A DNA stretch of 64,000 nucleotides, taken from assembly GCF_900090295.1 (NCBI RefSeq), contig NZ_LT607753.1, positions 3,534,001-3,598,000 on the forward strand. The letters are read 5' to 3'. A program made the position numbers and the translations under genes. Shown piece by piece: positions 48,257 through 58,098 of the stretch; the stretch's first letter is position 1; every line of letters begins with the position of its first letter. This DNA comes from Micromonospora coxensis. Lineage in GTDB: Bacteria > Actinomycetota > Actinomycetes > Mycobacteriales > Micromonosporaceae. The notes beneath the pieces are model-generated. The model searched no databases. It worked only from the letters and a program-made list of their open reading frames with translations, and was not told the origin of the DNA.

Positions 48257-48919
48257 ATGAGCGACGGACACACCCTTGCGGACGGCGCGGAGAACCGGCG
48301 ACCGGGCCGGGCGTCCCTGGTGCTCGGCGGCGCGTTGGCGTTCGTCCTGCTGGCCTCGGTCGGGGCGACCGTCGGGTGGCTGTTGGCCGATCCGACGTCG
48401 TCCGGGACCACGCCACCGGCCGCCTCCTCGGTCACCGTCTCCCCGTCACGTTCGACCGTGCCGGCCCCGGCGCCGCCCACCACCACCCGGCCGTCCGCCC
48501 CACGGACCACCTCGCCGGCCCCGTCGCGGACCTCGTCCGGCCTGACGGTTCCCGCGCTCGTCGGCACCGACTTCGAGAAGGCCCGGGACGAGTTGCGGGA
48601 CCGGAAGCTGAGTTGGCGGCTGGTCTTCGGCACCGGGTCGGGACGGGACGTGGTGCGGACCGATCCGGCTCCGGGCACCCCGGTCACCCGGGGCACCACC
48701 GTGCAGGTGTACGTCGCCGGACCGGCCCCGCAGGTCGAGGTCCCGGACCTGGTCGACGACGACTGCGCCGACGTCGCCGAGGAACTCGGTGAGCGGGGCC
48801 TCTACCCGCGCTACCCGACCGGCCGGGCCGGCACGGTGACCGCCCAGGTCCCGGCGGCCGGCGCCACCGCCCGGTGGAACGACCAGGTCGCCGTCTCCTG
48901 CGGCGCGGAGCAGGGCTGA
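48257..48919 (+). CDS. PASTA-domain membrane protein
   Basis: A 220-residue type II membrane protein: a short cytosolic N terminus, one transmembrane helix (about 20-43, SLVLGGALAFVLLASVGATVGWLLA), a Ser/Thr/Pro-rich spacer, then two PASTA modules (97-157 LTVPALVGTDFEKARDELRDRKL..., and 160-218 VEVPDLVDDDCADVAEELGERGL...). PASTA modules bind muropeptide or beta-lactam ligands in PknB-type kinases and PBPs. Here no kinase domain is attached. A TACGGT lies at about 48228 and GGGAG precedes ATG 48257. The partner at 49064 has one related module. Confidence 0.8.
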   Translation: MSDGHTLADGAENRRPGRASLVLGGALAFVLLASVGATVGWLLADPTSSGTTPPAASSVTVSPSRSTVPAPAPPTTTRPSAPRTTSPAPSRTSSGLTVPALVGTDFEKARDELRDRKLSWRLVFGTGSGRDVVRTDPAPGTPVTRGTTVQVYVAGPAPQVEVPDLVDDDCADVAEELGERGLYPRYPTGRAGTVTAQVPAAGATARWNDQVAVSCGAEQG

Positions 48920-49063
48920 CCGGGGTCTCTCGCTGCGGCGGAGCCCACCGACCCGGATCCCGGCACGGGCGGGTCGCGGTGCTGATCCCGGTGGCGGGTG
49001 ACCGCGCCCGTTACCGTGGACGGGCGAGGGCCACGACGCCTGCCCGGTGGGAGAGGACGTGCG

Positions 49064-49864
49064 ATGAGCGACGACCGCCAGGAGCCCGCCGACGACGCGA
49101 CGCGCCCGCTGCCCCCGCCCGAGGACCGTGCCGCCGCCGCGCCACCACCGCCGGACGCGACCGCCCGGCACGAGCCGTTGGACGCGACGGCCCGGCACGA
49201 GCCGTTGGACGCGACCGCGTCCCAGGAGCCGATCGACCGGACCCGGCCGCTGCCTCCCACGGGCGGCGGGGCCTCGACGGAGCCCGCCCCGGCCGTCTGG
49301 TCCGGGCGGGCGGGAGTGCCGCCACCGCGTCCGGCCGACCACCGGGAACCGGCCGAGTGGTACGGCGAGGAACAGCGCCCGGGTCACTGGTGGATGCCGA
49401 TCCTGCTCGGGATCCTGGCGCTGCTCCTGCTCGGCGCCCTCGGCGCGGGCATCTGGCTGGCCCTGCGGGCGGCGGACGAGCGGGACGAGGACCCCACCCC
49501 GCCTCCGCTGCCGACCAGCGCTCCGGCGACCACGGCCGCCCCGACGAGCACCGCGCCCAGCACCGAGCCGCCCAGCACGCCACCGACCACGGCAGCGGCC
49601 CGGGTGCCGATGCCACCCCTGGAGGGGCAGTCCCGGGCGACCGCGGAACGGATCCTGGACCGGATCGGCCTGTCGTACCGGGTGGAGACCCGGGAGTCCG
49701 AGGAGCAGGCACCGGGCACCGTGATCGAGACCGACCCGGAAGCCGGTGAGCCGGTCCGCCCCGGTGAGGACGAGGTGACGCTGGTGGTGGCGACGGCTCC
49801 GTCACCCTCCCCTTCGGCCACCGGGTCCGACGAGCCGAGCCCGGAGCCGAGCCCGACGCCCTGA
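49064..49864 (+). CDS. second PASTA-domain membrane protein with repeats
   Basis: A 266-residue protein: an acidic, proline-rich cytosolic part with the nine-residue repeat DATARHEPL twice plus DATASQEPI (residues 31-57), a transmembrane helix at about 110-133, a Thr/Pro-rich spacer, and a single PASTA-like module (residues about 180-245, PMPPLEGQSRATAERILDRIGLSYRVETRES...). It resembles the preceding gene in plan, so a duplication followed by divergence is likely. A TACCGT lies at 49011-49016. The role is presumably envelope sensing; this is inference. Confidence 0.75.
   Translation: MSDDRQEPADDATRPLPPPEDRAAAAPPPPDATARHEPLDATARHEPLDATASQEPIDRTRPLPPTGGGASTEPAPAVWSGRAGVPPPRPADHREPAEWYGEEQRPGHWWMPILLGILALLLLGALGAGIWLALRAADERDEDPTPPPLPTSAPATTAAPTSTAPSTEPPSTPPTTAAARVPMPPLEGQSRATAERILDRIGLSYRVETRESEEQAPGTVIETDPEAGEPVRPGEDEVTLVVATAPSPSPSATGSDEPSPEPSPTP
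49154..49234 (+). repeat. three 27-bp coding repeats
   Basis: Three tandem 27-bp units encode DATARHEPL, DATARHEPL and DATASQEPI inside the second PASTA gene. The first two units differ by a single base; the third is more divergent. Confidence 0.85.
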
Positions 49865-49916
49865 GTCGAGAGCCCGCGGCAGCGGGGCGGGCCGGGAGGT
49901 GGGCGGCCGGCCCGGG

Positions 49917-50396
49917 TCACCACATCCGGCGTCTGGTCCCCACCAGGCCCAGCCCGGCCAGCGAGATCGCCAGCCCGAGCAGTCCCGACCAGAAGAGCGA
50001 CTGGCTGAGCGCCTGCCGCTGGTCGGTCGACGACCGGCCGGCCGGTGCGTCGGCGAGCGCCCCCTCGCCGCCGCCGGCACCCGGGCCGGTGCCGGTCGTC
50101 GAGTCGGTGCCGGCGTCCGGGCCACCCGCGGCGTCCGGCTCCGTCGCGGCGTCGGCCGGCGGACCCCAGTCGTCCGGATCACCGGGGTCGCCCGTGTTCC
50201 CGCCGCCGGACGGGGCCTCGACGACGGTGATCTCGGGAGCCGGCACCGGCTCCGCCAGCCGGGTCGCCGACTCGGCCGGGTACCGCACCAGCACGACGAG
50301 CGTGAGGGCGGCGCCGACCAGCGCCATCAGCCCGAAGGCGTAACCGGTACGGGACCTGTGGTGCCGCCGCGCGGCGGGCATAGGAAGCATGGCCAT
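49917..50396 (-). CDS. two-helix membrane protein of unknown function
   Basis: A 159-residue protein with a transmembrane helix near residues 18-40 (TGYAFGLMALVGAALTLVVLV), a long Gly/Asp/Pro-rich central region, and a second helix at about 135-153 (LFWSGLLGLAISLAGLGLVG) followed by Arg-rich ending RRRMW. The long acidic linker between two helices is probably extracellular. Starts at 50396 and 50390 are both possible. It is convergent to the PASTA gene. No family recognised. Confidence 0.55.
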   Translation of the reverse strand: MAMLPMPAARRHHRSRTGYAFGLMALVGAALTLVVLVRYPAESATRLAEPVPAPEITVVEAPSGGGNTGDPGDPDDWGPPADAATEPDAAGGPDAGTDSTTGTGPGAGGGEGALADAPAGRSSTDQRQALSQSLFWSGLLGLAISLAGLGLVGTRRRMW

Positions 50397-50498
50397 CCCA
50401 GGTTCAGGGTCCGGGACGCGCGGGGTGGAGACGTTCGCCGGGGTGGGCGTACCGAGTCTATGGCGACGGCACGCCCTCCGACCGGGTAATGGCGCAGC

Positions 50499-50783
50499 TC
50501 AGCCCACCGGAACGGGCGTCCGGTTGAGCGGCCGCCGGGGCCGTACGGTGTGCGGGCGCGGCGCGGGAGCGGCCTGGAGCGTCCGGAGGCCGGCCTGCTG
50601 GACGAAGATCGACCGCCGGTTGACCGCGTCCCCCGATGCGTTCAACTCGTAACCGTCGAGCCAGAGCCAACCGTCGTAGGTGGGCCAGTCGAGTACCCGG
50701 ATGACCCGGAACGTGATGGGCCTGAGGAACTGGACACTCGCCGCGCGAGTCACGTGCAGTACGTCACCAGAGCGGGGAAGCAC
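50499..50783 (-). CDS. conserved small protein beside the Scr1/DUF397 locus
   Basis: A 94-residue protein: HVTRAASVQFLRPITFRVIRVLDWPTYDGWLWLDGYELNASGDAVNRRSIFVQQAGLRTL is the conserved core, with an RRPLNRTPVPVG tail. I recognise this protein type as a neighbour of HTH/DUF397 pairs in actinomycetes, but know no function. The GTG 50783 start has AGGAG seven bases upstream; a much longer open frame upstream has no such support. It is divergent to the Scr1-family regulator at 51407. Confidence 0.65.
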   Translation of the reverse strand: MLPRSGDVLHVTRAASVQFLRPITFRVIRVLDWPTYDGWLWLDGYELNASGDAVNRRSIFVQQAGLRTLQAAPAPRPHTVRPRRPLNRTPVPVG

Positions 50784-51406
50784 ATGGGCTCCTGTGAAGA
50801 TATGGCCGGCGGTGCCGACCGGAGGTGATCGGGGGAAGTGTGCGATCCCGTGGGCGGGTCGTGCCCCGTGGACCGGTGGATCGTCGGTGCTGGTCGGGCC
50901 GTACCCGCTGGTGGCGGACCGCCACCCGACCATCACCCGGCTGCTCCCGGGTACCGCTCCCGCCGCCGCAGCCGTCCGGCGTGCAGCGGCGGGGTCCTCA
51001 CCCCGGGGCAGGTCTCGTCGTCGCAGCAGGCGCGGGACGCCCGACCGTCGCCCGGCCGCCGGTGGGTTCGCCACGGCGGGGAAGCATCCGGAGACGGTGA
51101 GTGATCCGAGCCATACGGACAGACTGCATCAGCGTCGTGCGACATGCAAGTTGCACGTCGACTTTTGCCGATACGTGAGTACGACACGTGAACGAGGCGC
51201 TTGAAGACGCCGACCCCGGAGCGGCACACTGGACGCCGGTTTCGCCCGTCGCGGCCGGTCGACGACCGGCACCACCCCTGCCGCGAACGATCGCCCGCCA
51301 TCCGGTCGCGCCCTCGGCGGGTGTGGACGCAGGCGCGAGCGACCGGAGGTAACCGGGTGAGCGCGAGGCAAGGCCGTCGCCGTCCAGCGACCCGAGGGGT
51401 GACGCG
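50784..51406. other. 623-bp noncoding region before the HTH regulator
   Basis: No gene is supported here. The regulator's GTG 51407 lies at its right edge and the small gene's promoter at its left edge. The palindrome at 51141-51159 is the only notable structure; a GATCGG...CGATC-type inverted pair also occurs near 50828-50844. Confidence 0.5.
51141..51159. promoter_or_regulatory. 19-bp palindrome in the Scr1 regulatory region
   Basis: GAC-a-TGCAA-g-TTGCA-c-GTC has nine-base arms with a single A/C mismatch. It lies about 250 bp before the regulator's start in a long divergent region. Possible operator of the HTH protein or another regulator. Confidence 0.45.
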
Positions 51407-52288
51407 GTGAGCGAACGGCGCAGCCCCACCATCCGGCGTCGCCGGCTGGGGGCGGAACTCCGCCGCCAGCGGGAGGCCGCCGGGATCACCATCGAGGTGG
51501 TCGCCGAGCAGTTGGAGTGCTCCGCCTCGAAGATCTCCCGGATCGAGACCGGTCACACCTCGGCCACCCCGCGCGACGTCCGGGACATGCTGCGGATCTA
51601 CGGCGTGGTCGGCACCGAGAGCGACGAGCTGGTGCAGATCGCGCGGGAGGCCCGGCAGAAGGGGTGGTGGCACCCGTACAGCACGGTGCTGGTCGGGGCG
51701 TACGTCGGGCTGGAGGCGGCGGCCAGTTCGATCCGGGCGTACGAGCAGCAGGTGGTGCCGGGACTGCTGGAGACGGAGGAGTACGCCAGTGCCATGATCC
51801 GGGCGGCCCGCCCGGACTTCACCGTAGACCAGGTGCAACAACGGGTGCGTGTCCGTCTGGGGCGTCAGTCGTTGTTGACCCAGGACGATCCGGTCGATTT
51901 GTGGGTGGTGCTCGACGAGGCGGTGCTGAGCCGGCCGGTGGGCGGCGACGAGGTGATGCGTGGCCAGCTCAAGCGGTTGGTGGAGGTGGCCGAACTGCCG
52001 AACGTGACGTTGCAGGTCCTGCCCTTCGAGGTGGGCGCGCACGCCGGCATGGACGGCACGTTCACCATTCTCAGCTTCCCCGAACCGAGTGATCCCGATG
52101 TCGTGTACGCGGAGAACGCCACGGGTGGGCTCTTCCTGGAGAAGAGCGACGAACTGCAGAAGTACAGCTTCATCTTCGATCACATTCGAGCAGCGGCCAT
52201 TCGCCCGGAGGAATCCATAGCTCACATCGCGAAACTGGTAGAGGAGCCGCTGTGGAAATGGCGACCAAGGAGTACCCCGTGGACCTGA
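51407..52288 (+). CDS. Scr1-family HTH regulator (DUF5753)
   Basis: A 293-residue paralogue of the regulator at 23162: an XRE HTH (LGAELRRQREAAGITIEVVAEQLECSASKISRIETGHT, residues 15-52) and the DUF5753 effector part (RARQKGWWHPYSTVLVGAYVGLEAAASSIRAYEQQVVPGLLETEEYASAMI, VRLGRQSLLTQDDPVDLWVVLDEAVL). The later part (VAELPNVTLQVLPFEVGAHAGMDGTFTILSFPE) matches the family's ending. GTG 51407 follows a GTGACGCG. Its last 37 bases overlap the downstream DUF397 gene, so both are translated together. Confidence 0.92.
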   Translation: MSERRSPTIRRRRLGAELRRQREAAGITIEVVAEQLECSASKISRIETGHTSATPRDVRDMLRIYGVVGTESDELVQIAREARQKGWWHPYSTVLVGAYVGLEAAASSIRAYEQQVVPGLLETEEYASAMIRAARPDFTVDQVQQRVRVRLGRQSLLTQDDPVDLWVVLDEAVLSRPVGGDEVMRGQLKRLVEVAELPNVTLQVLPFEVGAHAGMDGTFTILSFPEPSDPDVVYAENATGGLFLEKSDELQKYSFIFDHIRAAAIRPEESIAHIAKLVEEPLWKWRPRSTPWT

Positions 52289-52479
52289 CGCGGGCGGCGT
52301 GGTTCAAGAGCTCGAAGAGCGGGCCGAACTGCGACAACTGCGTCGAGGTGGCGTACGTGACGGGGGCGGTCGGGGTTCGGGACTCGAAGGACAAGGCGGG
52401 CCCGGCCCTGATCTTCGCTCCGGGCGACTGGCACGCCTTCGTCGGCGGCGCGCGGAGTGGTGCGTTCACGCGGCACTGA
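52252..52479 (+). CDS. DUF397 protein
   Basis: A 75-residue DUF397 protein: RAAWFKSSKSGPNCDNCVEVAYVTGAVGVRDSKDKAGPALIFAPGDWHAFVGGARSG. It differs from the first copy by an extended N terminus and an extra CDNC cysteine pair. It starts inside the end of the regulator gene; GTG 52252 has GAGGAG six bases upstream, while ATG 52258 is a second possibility. Two hairpins follow the stop. Confidence 0.92.
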   Translation: MEMATKEYPVDLTRAAWFKSSKSGPNCDNCVEVAYVTGAVGVRDSKDKAGPALIFAPGDWHAFVGGARSGAFTRH

Positions 52480-52480
52480 G

Positions 52481-52534
52481 CAACGCAACGTGGCGTTGAG
52501 GACGGGTCGGCCGGGATCTCCCGGCCGGCCCGTC
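52481..52534 (+). terminator. double hairpin after DUF397
   Basis: CAACGC-aacgtg-GCGTTG (52481-52498) is followed by GACGGGTCGGCCGGGA (52501-52516) pairing with TCCCGGCCGGCCCGTC (52519-52534) over 16 bp with one G-T wobble. This ends the regulator/DUF397 operon. Confidence 0.7.
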
Positions 52535-52626
52535 GCCACATCCGCCCCGTCTCGTTGAACCCTCGGTACGGCGCTGGTAGACGACCCGCCGCACGGATCG
52601 ACGACCGAGCGAGGCAGGCGAGACGG

Positions 52627-53031
52627 ATGACGACGATCGGTTCAGACAATCTCACGAACGGCCCGGGCAAGGCGGAACGGTTCGGCGGCAAGTACCGGGG
52701 CGCCCGCCGGGACACCGTGCTGACGGAGGTCGTGTCCACCGACACCGAGGTCGGCGGGCGGGACGCCGGCACGGCCGCCCAGGAGCACCCCACCCCGCTG
52801 TCGTTGCCCTCGCTCGACCCGAACCCGCTCACCGAGCCGTCGTTCCCGCCCGCCGGCTGGCCGGTCGGGCCGACCGACTCACTGGTCGACCACCCGCTGC
52901 TGCGCGGCCTGCTGCTGGAGTTGCCGCCGAAGGGGAGCGTGCCGCCCCCGGGCTGGCTGGACCGGTGGTTCGAGGCGACCCGCGCGATCCTCGAACTGCT
53001 ATACGTGCAGGGGCCCGGCCGCTCCCGCTGA
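52627..53031 (+). CDS. hypothetical protein overlapping a convergent gene
   Basis: A 134-residue, proline- and glycine-rich protein (TDTEVGGRDAGTAAQEHPTPLSLPSLDPNPLTEPSFPPAG) with a short hydrophobic-amphipathic C terminus (WLDRWFEATRAILELLYV). No family recognised and no good ribosome site. It overlaps the convergent gene 52999-53628 by 33 bp at the 3' ends. Codon-position GC supports it as coding. Confidence 0.5.
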   Translation: MTTIGSDNLTNGPGKAERFGGKYRGARRDTVLTEVVSTDTEVGGRDAGTAAQEHPTPLSLPSLDPNPLTEPSFPPAGWPVGPTDSLVDHPLLRGLLLELPPKGSVPPPGWLDRWFEATRAILELLYVQGPGRSR

Positions 53032-53628
53032 CACCGCCGGGACCGGGACCGCCGGCACCGGGACCATCGACGCGGCGGGCGCCGGCAGCGCCCGCTCGGC
53101 GAGCCGGCTGTGCCGCAGCGCGTGGCGTACCCCGATCGCGATGACCACCAGCCCGCCGACCGTGACGGCCGGGCCGGCGCCGGCGGCGAGATCGAGTCCG
53201 GCTGCCGCGAGCACGGGCGGCAGCGTGGCCAGGGCGGCCACCTGCACCGGCAGGCCGATCAGCGGGTGCGCCGCGGCGGCCCGCAGGCCGTGCGGCGCCG
53301 GGGTACCGGGCGCGGTGGCGAACGTGCGCGCGCCGGCCCGGAGCCGGCGTGCCCGGCGTACCGTGCAGGCCGCCACGACGAGCGCCGGGGCTGCCGCCAG
53401 CGTCAGGCCGGCCGCCGCCCGGTCGACCGGCGTGCCTCCGGCGCTGGCCAGGCCGGCCGCCAGCACCGCAGCCGTCAGGCCGAGGCCGGTCAGGGTGAGG
53501 GCGAGCAACCATCCGGTACGCCGACGCAGGGCGCGGGCGCGGTCCAGCCGGGGCAGTCCGTCCGCCACGATGCCGGCGGCCAGCCAGAGCACGGCGATCG
53601 GGACCAGGGCGGCGAGCTCACTCTCCAT
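52999..53628 (-). CDS. hydrophobic membrane protein
   Basis: A 209-residue protein with about five hydrophobic helices (LAALVPIAVLWLAAGIVADGL, GWLLALTLTGLGLTAAVLAAGLA, AAAGLTLAAAPALVVAAC, LIGLPVQVAALATLPPVLAAAGL, VTVGGLVVIAIGVRHA) and a C-terminal Pro/Val repeat (SMVPVPAVPVPAVSAG). Function unknown. ATG 53628 has AAGGCT seven bases upstream, resembling a weak leaderless -10. It overlaps the convergent gene at its end and is divergent to the protease gene. Confidence 0.65.
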   Translation of the reverse strand: MESELAALVPIAVLWLAAGIVADGLPRLDRARALRRRTGWLLALTLTGLGLTAAVLAAGLASAGGTPVDRAAAGLTLAAAPALVVAACTVRRARRLRAGARTFATAPGTPAPHGLRAAAAHPLIGLPVQVAALATLPPVLAAAGLDLAAGAGPAVTVGGLVVIAIGVRHALRHSRLAERALPAPAASMVPVPAVPVPAVSAGAAGPLHV

Positions 53629-53845
53629 GTCGGACAGCCTTGCCCGATTTCGACGTCGACGAATCCAGGATCGCCCCCGGTCCGCCCCCCATCGCCGCCC
53701 GTAGGGGTCCATCCTTCCGGTGTTATGGGTAACTCGGCATGTTTGTCGGCCCGTTGTCCCGGTCCTACTCTTGATCGATCGGTGGCCGTCGATCTGCCCG
53801 TCGTGGGTGGGTGGACGTCGACCATCGGGTCGAGGGAGGTAGAGG

Positions 53846-55711
<1,866 letters not shown>

Positions 55712-55727
55712 GGCCCGCGTGACGGCC

Positions 55728-55760
55728 GAGGCCCTTCCCACCGGTGGTGGGAAGGGCCTC
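55728..55760. terminator. terminator after the subtilase
   Basis: GAGGCCCTTCCCACC (55728-55742), a three-base loop, and GGTGGGAAGGGCCTC (55746-55760) form a perfect 15-bp stem between two convergent genes. It can serve both directions. Confidence 0.85.
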
Positions 55761-55772
55761 GTGCGCGTCGGG

Positions 55773-56579
55773 TCAGACGGCGAAGGTCGGCGGGCGCTCG
55801 GTCGCCGGGGCGGGCGGCCGGGCCTTCCACAGGCCGGTCTTCTGGCCGGTGAGCCGGGCCAGGTAGGCGGGGTTGAGGATGACGTACCGGCGCCAGAGTC
55901 GCTTCGGCTCCAGGCCGAGCCGCCAGAACCACTCCAGCCCGGCCCGCTGCATCCACGGCGGCGGCTGCTTGAGCAGGCCGGCGTGGTAGTCGAAGGCCGC
56001 GCCGACCGCCATCAGCGGCATGTCCAGCAGCGGCCGCATGGCGTACGTGAAGACCTCCTGGCGCGGGCAGCCGAGCCCGACCAGCACGAGCCGCGCCCCG
56101 CTGGCCTTGATCCGGTCGGCGATCTCGACGTCCTCGCCCGGTCGGACCTCGCGGAACTTGGACGGCTCCACCCCGGCGATCTTGAGGGCCGGGAACATCC
56201 GCTCCAGCGCCGGGATCAGCTTCGCCAGGGTCTCCTCGGTCGAGCCGTAGAGGTAGACCGGCAGCCCCTCGTCGGCGAAGCGGCGCAGCACGTGCAGGGT
56301 GAGCGTCGGGCCGTAGACCCGGTCCGACAGGCCGGCGTGGTGCAGCAGGTTGAGCGCCCAGCGGACCGGCTGGCCGTCCGGGGTGACCACGTCGAAGGAG
56401 TTCAGCCGGGCGTTGTGCGCCGGGTCGAGGACTCCGGTCATCACGCCGTGCACGGCCAGCGCGGTCAGCGCCAGCGGCCGCCGCTCCCGGGCCGCGGCCA
56501 CCACCTGCTCGGTCGCCGAGGCGTAGTCGGTGGCGTCGACCAGGACGCCGAGGACGTTGCGCTTGCCCGTGGCGGTCAT
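55773..56579 (-). CDS. WecB/TagA/CpsF-family glycosyltransferase
   Basis: A 268-residue glycosyltransferase of the WecB/TagA family, which adds N-acetylmannosamine-type sugars onto lipid-linked precursors. The family blocks are [20 protein letters not shown] (nucleotide-sugar region), [25 protein letters not shown] and [17 protein letters not shown]. The C terminus, [35 protein letters not shown], is the characteristic ending. Its ATG overlaps the stop of the epimerase gene (ATGA), so it is co-translated with it. The sugar and polymer are unknown, probably an extracellular polysaccharide. Confidence 0.9.
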   Translation of the reverse strand: MTATGKRNVLGVLVDATDYASATEQVVAAARERRPLALTALAVHGVMTGVLDPAHNARLNSFDVVTPDGQPVRWALNLLHHAGLSDRVYGPTLTLHVLRRFADEGLPVYLYGSTEETLAKLIPALERMFPALKIAGVEPSKFREVRPGEDVEIADRIKASGARLVLVGLGCPRQEVFTYAMRPLLDMPLMAVGAAFDYHAGLLKQPPPWMQRAGLEWFWRLGLEPKRLWRRYVILNPAYLARLTGQKTGLWKARPPAPATERPPTFAV

Positions 56580-57649
56580 GCTCCCGGCACCCACTTGTCG
56601 ACGTTGGCCTCGTGGATCTCCCGCATGATCATCGGGACGTCGTAGACCTGCTTCCAGTCCGGGTAGTCGGCCTGGAACGCCTCGTTCGAGCCGACCCACC
56701 ACTTGTGGTCGCCGACCCGGTTCGCCTCGACGTACTCGGAGATCATCTCCTGGCCGGTGATCTGCTCGGCCAGGGTGATCGCCTCCCGCATGGAGGTGTT
56801 GGAGTGCCGGCCGCCGCCCAGGTTGTAGACCGCCGCCGAGCGCGGGTTGCGGAAGAACGCCTCGAACGCCGAGACCACGTCCGAGCTGTGGATCGCATCC
56901 CGGACCTGCTTGCCCTGCCAGCCGTAGATCTTGTACGTCCGACGCTCCATGTTGGCGCGCATCACGTACCCGAGGAAGCCGTGCAGCTCGGTGGCGGAGT
57001 GCGCCGGGCCGGTCAGCGTGCCGCCCCGGAAGCAGGCGGTGCGCATGTCGAAGTAGCGGCCGTACTCCTGCACCATCACGTCGGCGGCGACCTTGGAGGC
57101 GCCGAAGATCGAGTGCAGGGACGAGTCGATCGACATGTCCTCCCGGATGCCCTGCTCGTACGGGTGGCCCGGCTCGATCTCCCAGCGGGTCTCCAGCTCC
57201 ACGTAGGGGAGGCTGTTCGGCCGGTCGCCGTAGACCTTGTTGGTCGAGCAGTGGATCACCGGCGCCTCGATGCAGTGCTCCCGCACGTTCTGCAGCACGT
57301 TGAGGGTGCCGCCGGCGTTGACGTCGAAGTCGGTGAACGGGTCCCGGACCGCCCAGTCGTGCGACGGCTGCGCGGCGGTGTGGATCACCACGGCGATGTC
57401 CCGGCCGTACCGGGCGAAGAGCTTCGCCAGCGCGTCCCGGTCGCGGATGTCGATGCTGTGGTGCGAGTACGCCGACCCCAGCTCGTCGGTCAGCCGCCGG
57501 ACGTTCCACGCGGTCGACGCCTCGGCGCCGAAGAACTCCTGCCGCATGTCGTTGTCGATGCCGACCACGTCCAGGCCGAGACCGGCGAAGTGCCGGACCG
57601 CCTCGGAGCCGATCAGACCGCCCGACCCGGTCACGAACGCGACACTCAC
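56576..57649 (-). CDS. NAD-dependent epimerase/dehydratase (CDP-paratose epimerase-like)
   Basis: A 357-residue extended [37 protein letters not shown] (GxxGxxG at the N terminus), [41 protein letters not shown] (Ser/Thr site), and a catalytic YxxxK-like segment around [36 protein letters not shown] and NLGGG are also present. It looks like the CDP-paratose 2-epimerase group, converting a nucleotide-activated sugar for the adjacent glycosyltransferase. GTG 57649 has AGGAG nine bases upstream. It overlaps the glycosyltransferase gene. Confidence 0.87.
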   Translation of the reverse strand: MSVAFVTGSGGLIGSEAVRHFAGLGLDVVGIDNDMRQEFFGAEASTAWNVRRLTDELGSAYSHHSIDIRDRDALAKLFARYGRDIAVVIHTAAQPSHDWAVRDPFTDFDVNAGGTLNVLQNVREHCIEAPVIHCSTNKVYGDRPNSLPYVELETRWEIEPGHPYEQGIREDMSIDSSLHSIFGASKVAADVMVQEYGRYFDMRTACFRGGTLTGPAHSATELHGFLGYVMRANMERRTYKIYGWQGKQVRDAIHSSDVVSAFEAFFRNPRSAAVYNLGGGRHSNTSMREAITLAEQITGQEMISEYVEANRVGDHKWWVGSNEAFQADYPDWKQVYDVPMIMREIHEANVDKWVPGA

Positions 57650-57687
57650 ACGCCACTCCTGGTCAATAGGAGGCTGGGAACCATCGG

Positions 57688-57693
57688 AGCATA
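57688..57693 (-). promoter_or_regulatory. -10 candidate for the epimerase operon
   Basis: Minus-strand TATGCT; +1 would be near 57681, giving a 32-base leader with AGGAG. No convincing -35 is visible; readthrough from the tRNA is limited by the intervening hairpin. Confidence 0.35.
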
Positions 57694-57724
57694 GCGTGAC
57701 GTCCGGCACGCCCCCGACACGGAG

Positions 57725-57755
57725 CGAGGGCCCCGCAGCTGCTGCGAGGCCCTCG
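57725..57755 (-). terminator. tRNA-Leu terminator
   Basis: CGAGGGCCCCGCAGC (57725-57739) and GCTGCGAGGCCCTCG (57741-57755) form a 15-bp stem with one mismatch, 6 bp beyond the tRNA 3' end on the minus strand. Confidence 0.7.
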
Positions 57756-57761
57756 TCGATC

Positions 57762-57847
57762 TGGTGGGGATGGGGGGAGTTGAACCCCCACGTCCTTTCG
57801 GACACACGGACCTGAACCGTGCGCGTCTGCCATTCCGCCACATCCCC
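57762..57847 (-). tRNA. tRNA-Leu (CAG)
   Basis: An 86-base minus-strand cloverleaf: acceptor GGGGATG/CATCCCC, discriminator A and encoded CCA at 57762-57764. The anticodon stem CACGG/CCGTG carries a TTCAGGT loop (anticodon CAG), a long variable arm TGTCCGAAAGGACG is present, and the TpsiC arm has GGGGG-TTCAACT-CCCCC. The long variable arm confirms Leu (class II) and CAG reads CUG codons. A tRNA-Leu next to fhaA is also seen in mycobacteria as I recall. The CCA is encoded. No integrase is nearby, so it is not obviously used as an att site. Confidence 0.97.
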
Positions 57848-58064
57848 GTGGCTTCGACCTCGAACACTCTAGCCTGTGCCGGCGCCCGCTGTCGCCAGCG
57901 ATCCGGGACGACCTGAGTGTCCTCCGTCATGCCCCGACCGGCTACGCTCCGTTCAGCGGTCACCGTCGCGGCGGACGAAACAGTAGCACGCCCGGAGCGC
58001 CCCCGGAGAACGGGCCGCCACCAGGCCGCCGAGCGGCGCGCGAGCTGCATGCGCCCCGGCCGGA

Positions 58065-58070
58065 TACCAT
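58065..58070 (+). promoter_or_regulatory. -10 element of the fhaA operon
   Basis: TACCAT with predicted +1 near 58077. This puts ATG 58072 outside the mRNA and leaves the GAGGAGGAG ribosome site and GTG 58099 within it, which decides the fhaA start. Confidence 0.55.
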
Positions 58071-58098
58071 CATGTCCTCGGGACCCGAGGAGGAGCCG

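Noticed and set aside
45173..48271. 1032-residue minus-strand open frame
   Set aside because: It crosses the GCS2-type ligase and the membrane protein and shows no domain; the real genes are on known frames.
50784..51074. Upstream extension of the 50499 gene
   Set aside because: The longer frame lacks family-like sequence, while GTG 50783 has AGGAG. The extension is chance open frame.
57762..57847. tRNA-Leu as an integration site
   Set aside because: No integrase, phage or plasmid gene lies nearby, and the flanks are the conserved fhaA operon and an ordinary epimerase operon.
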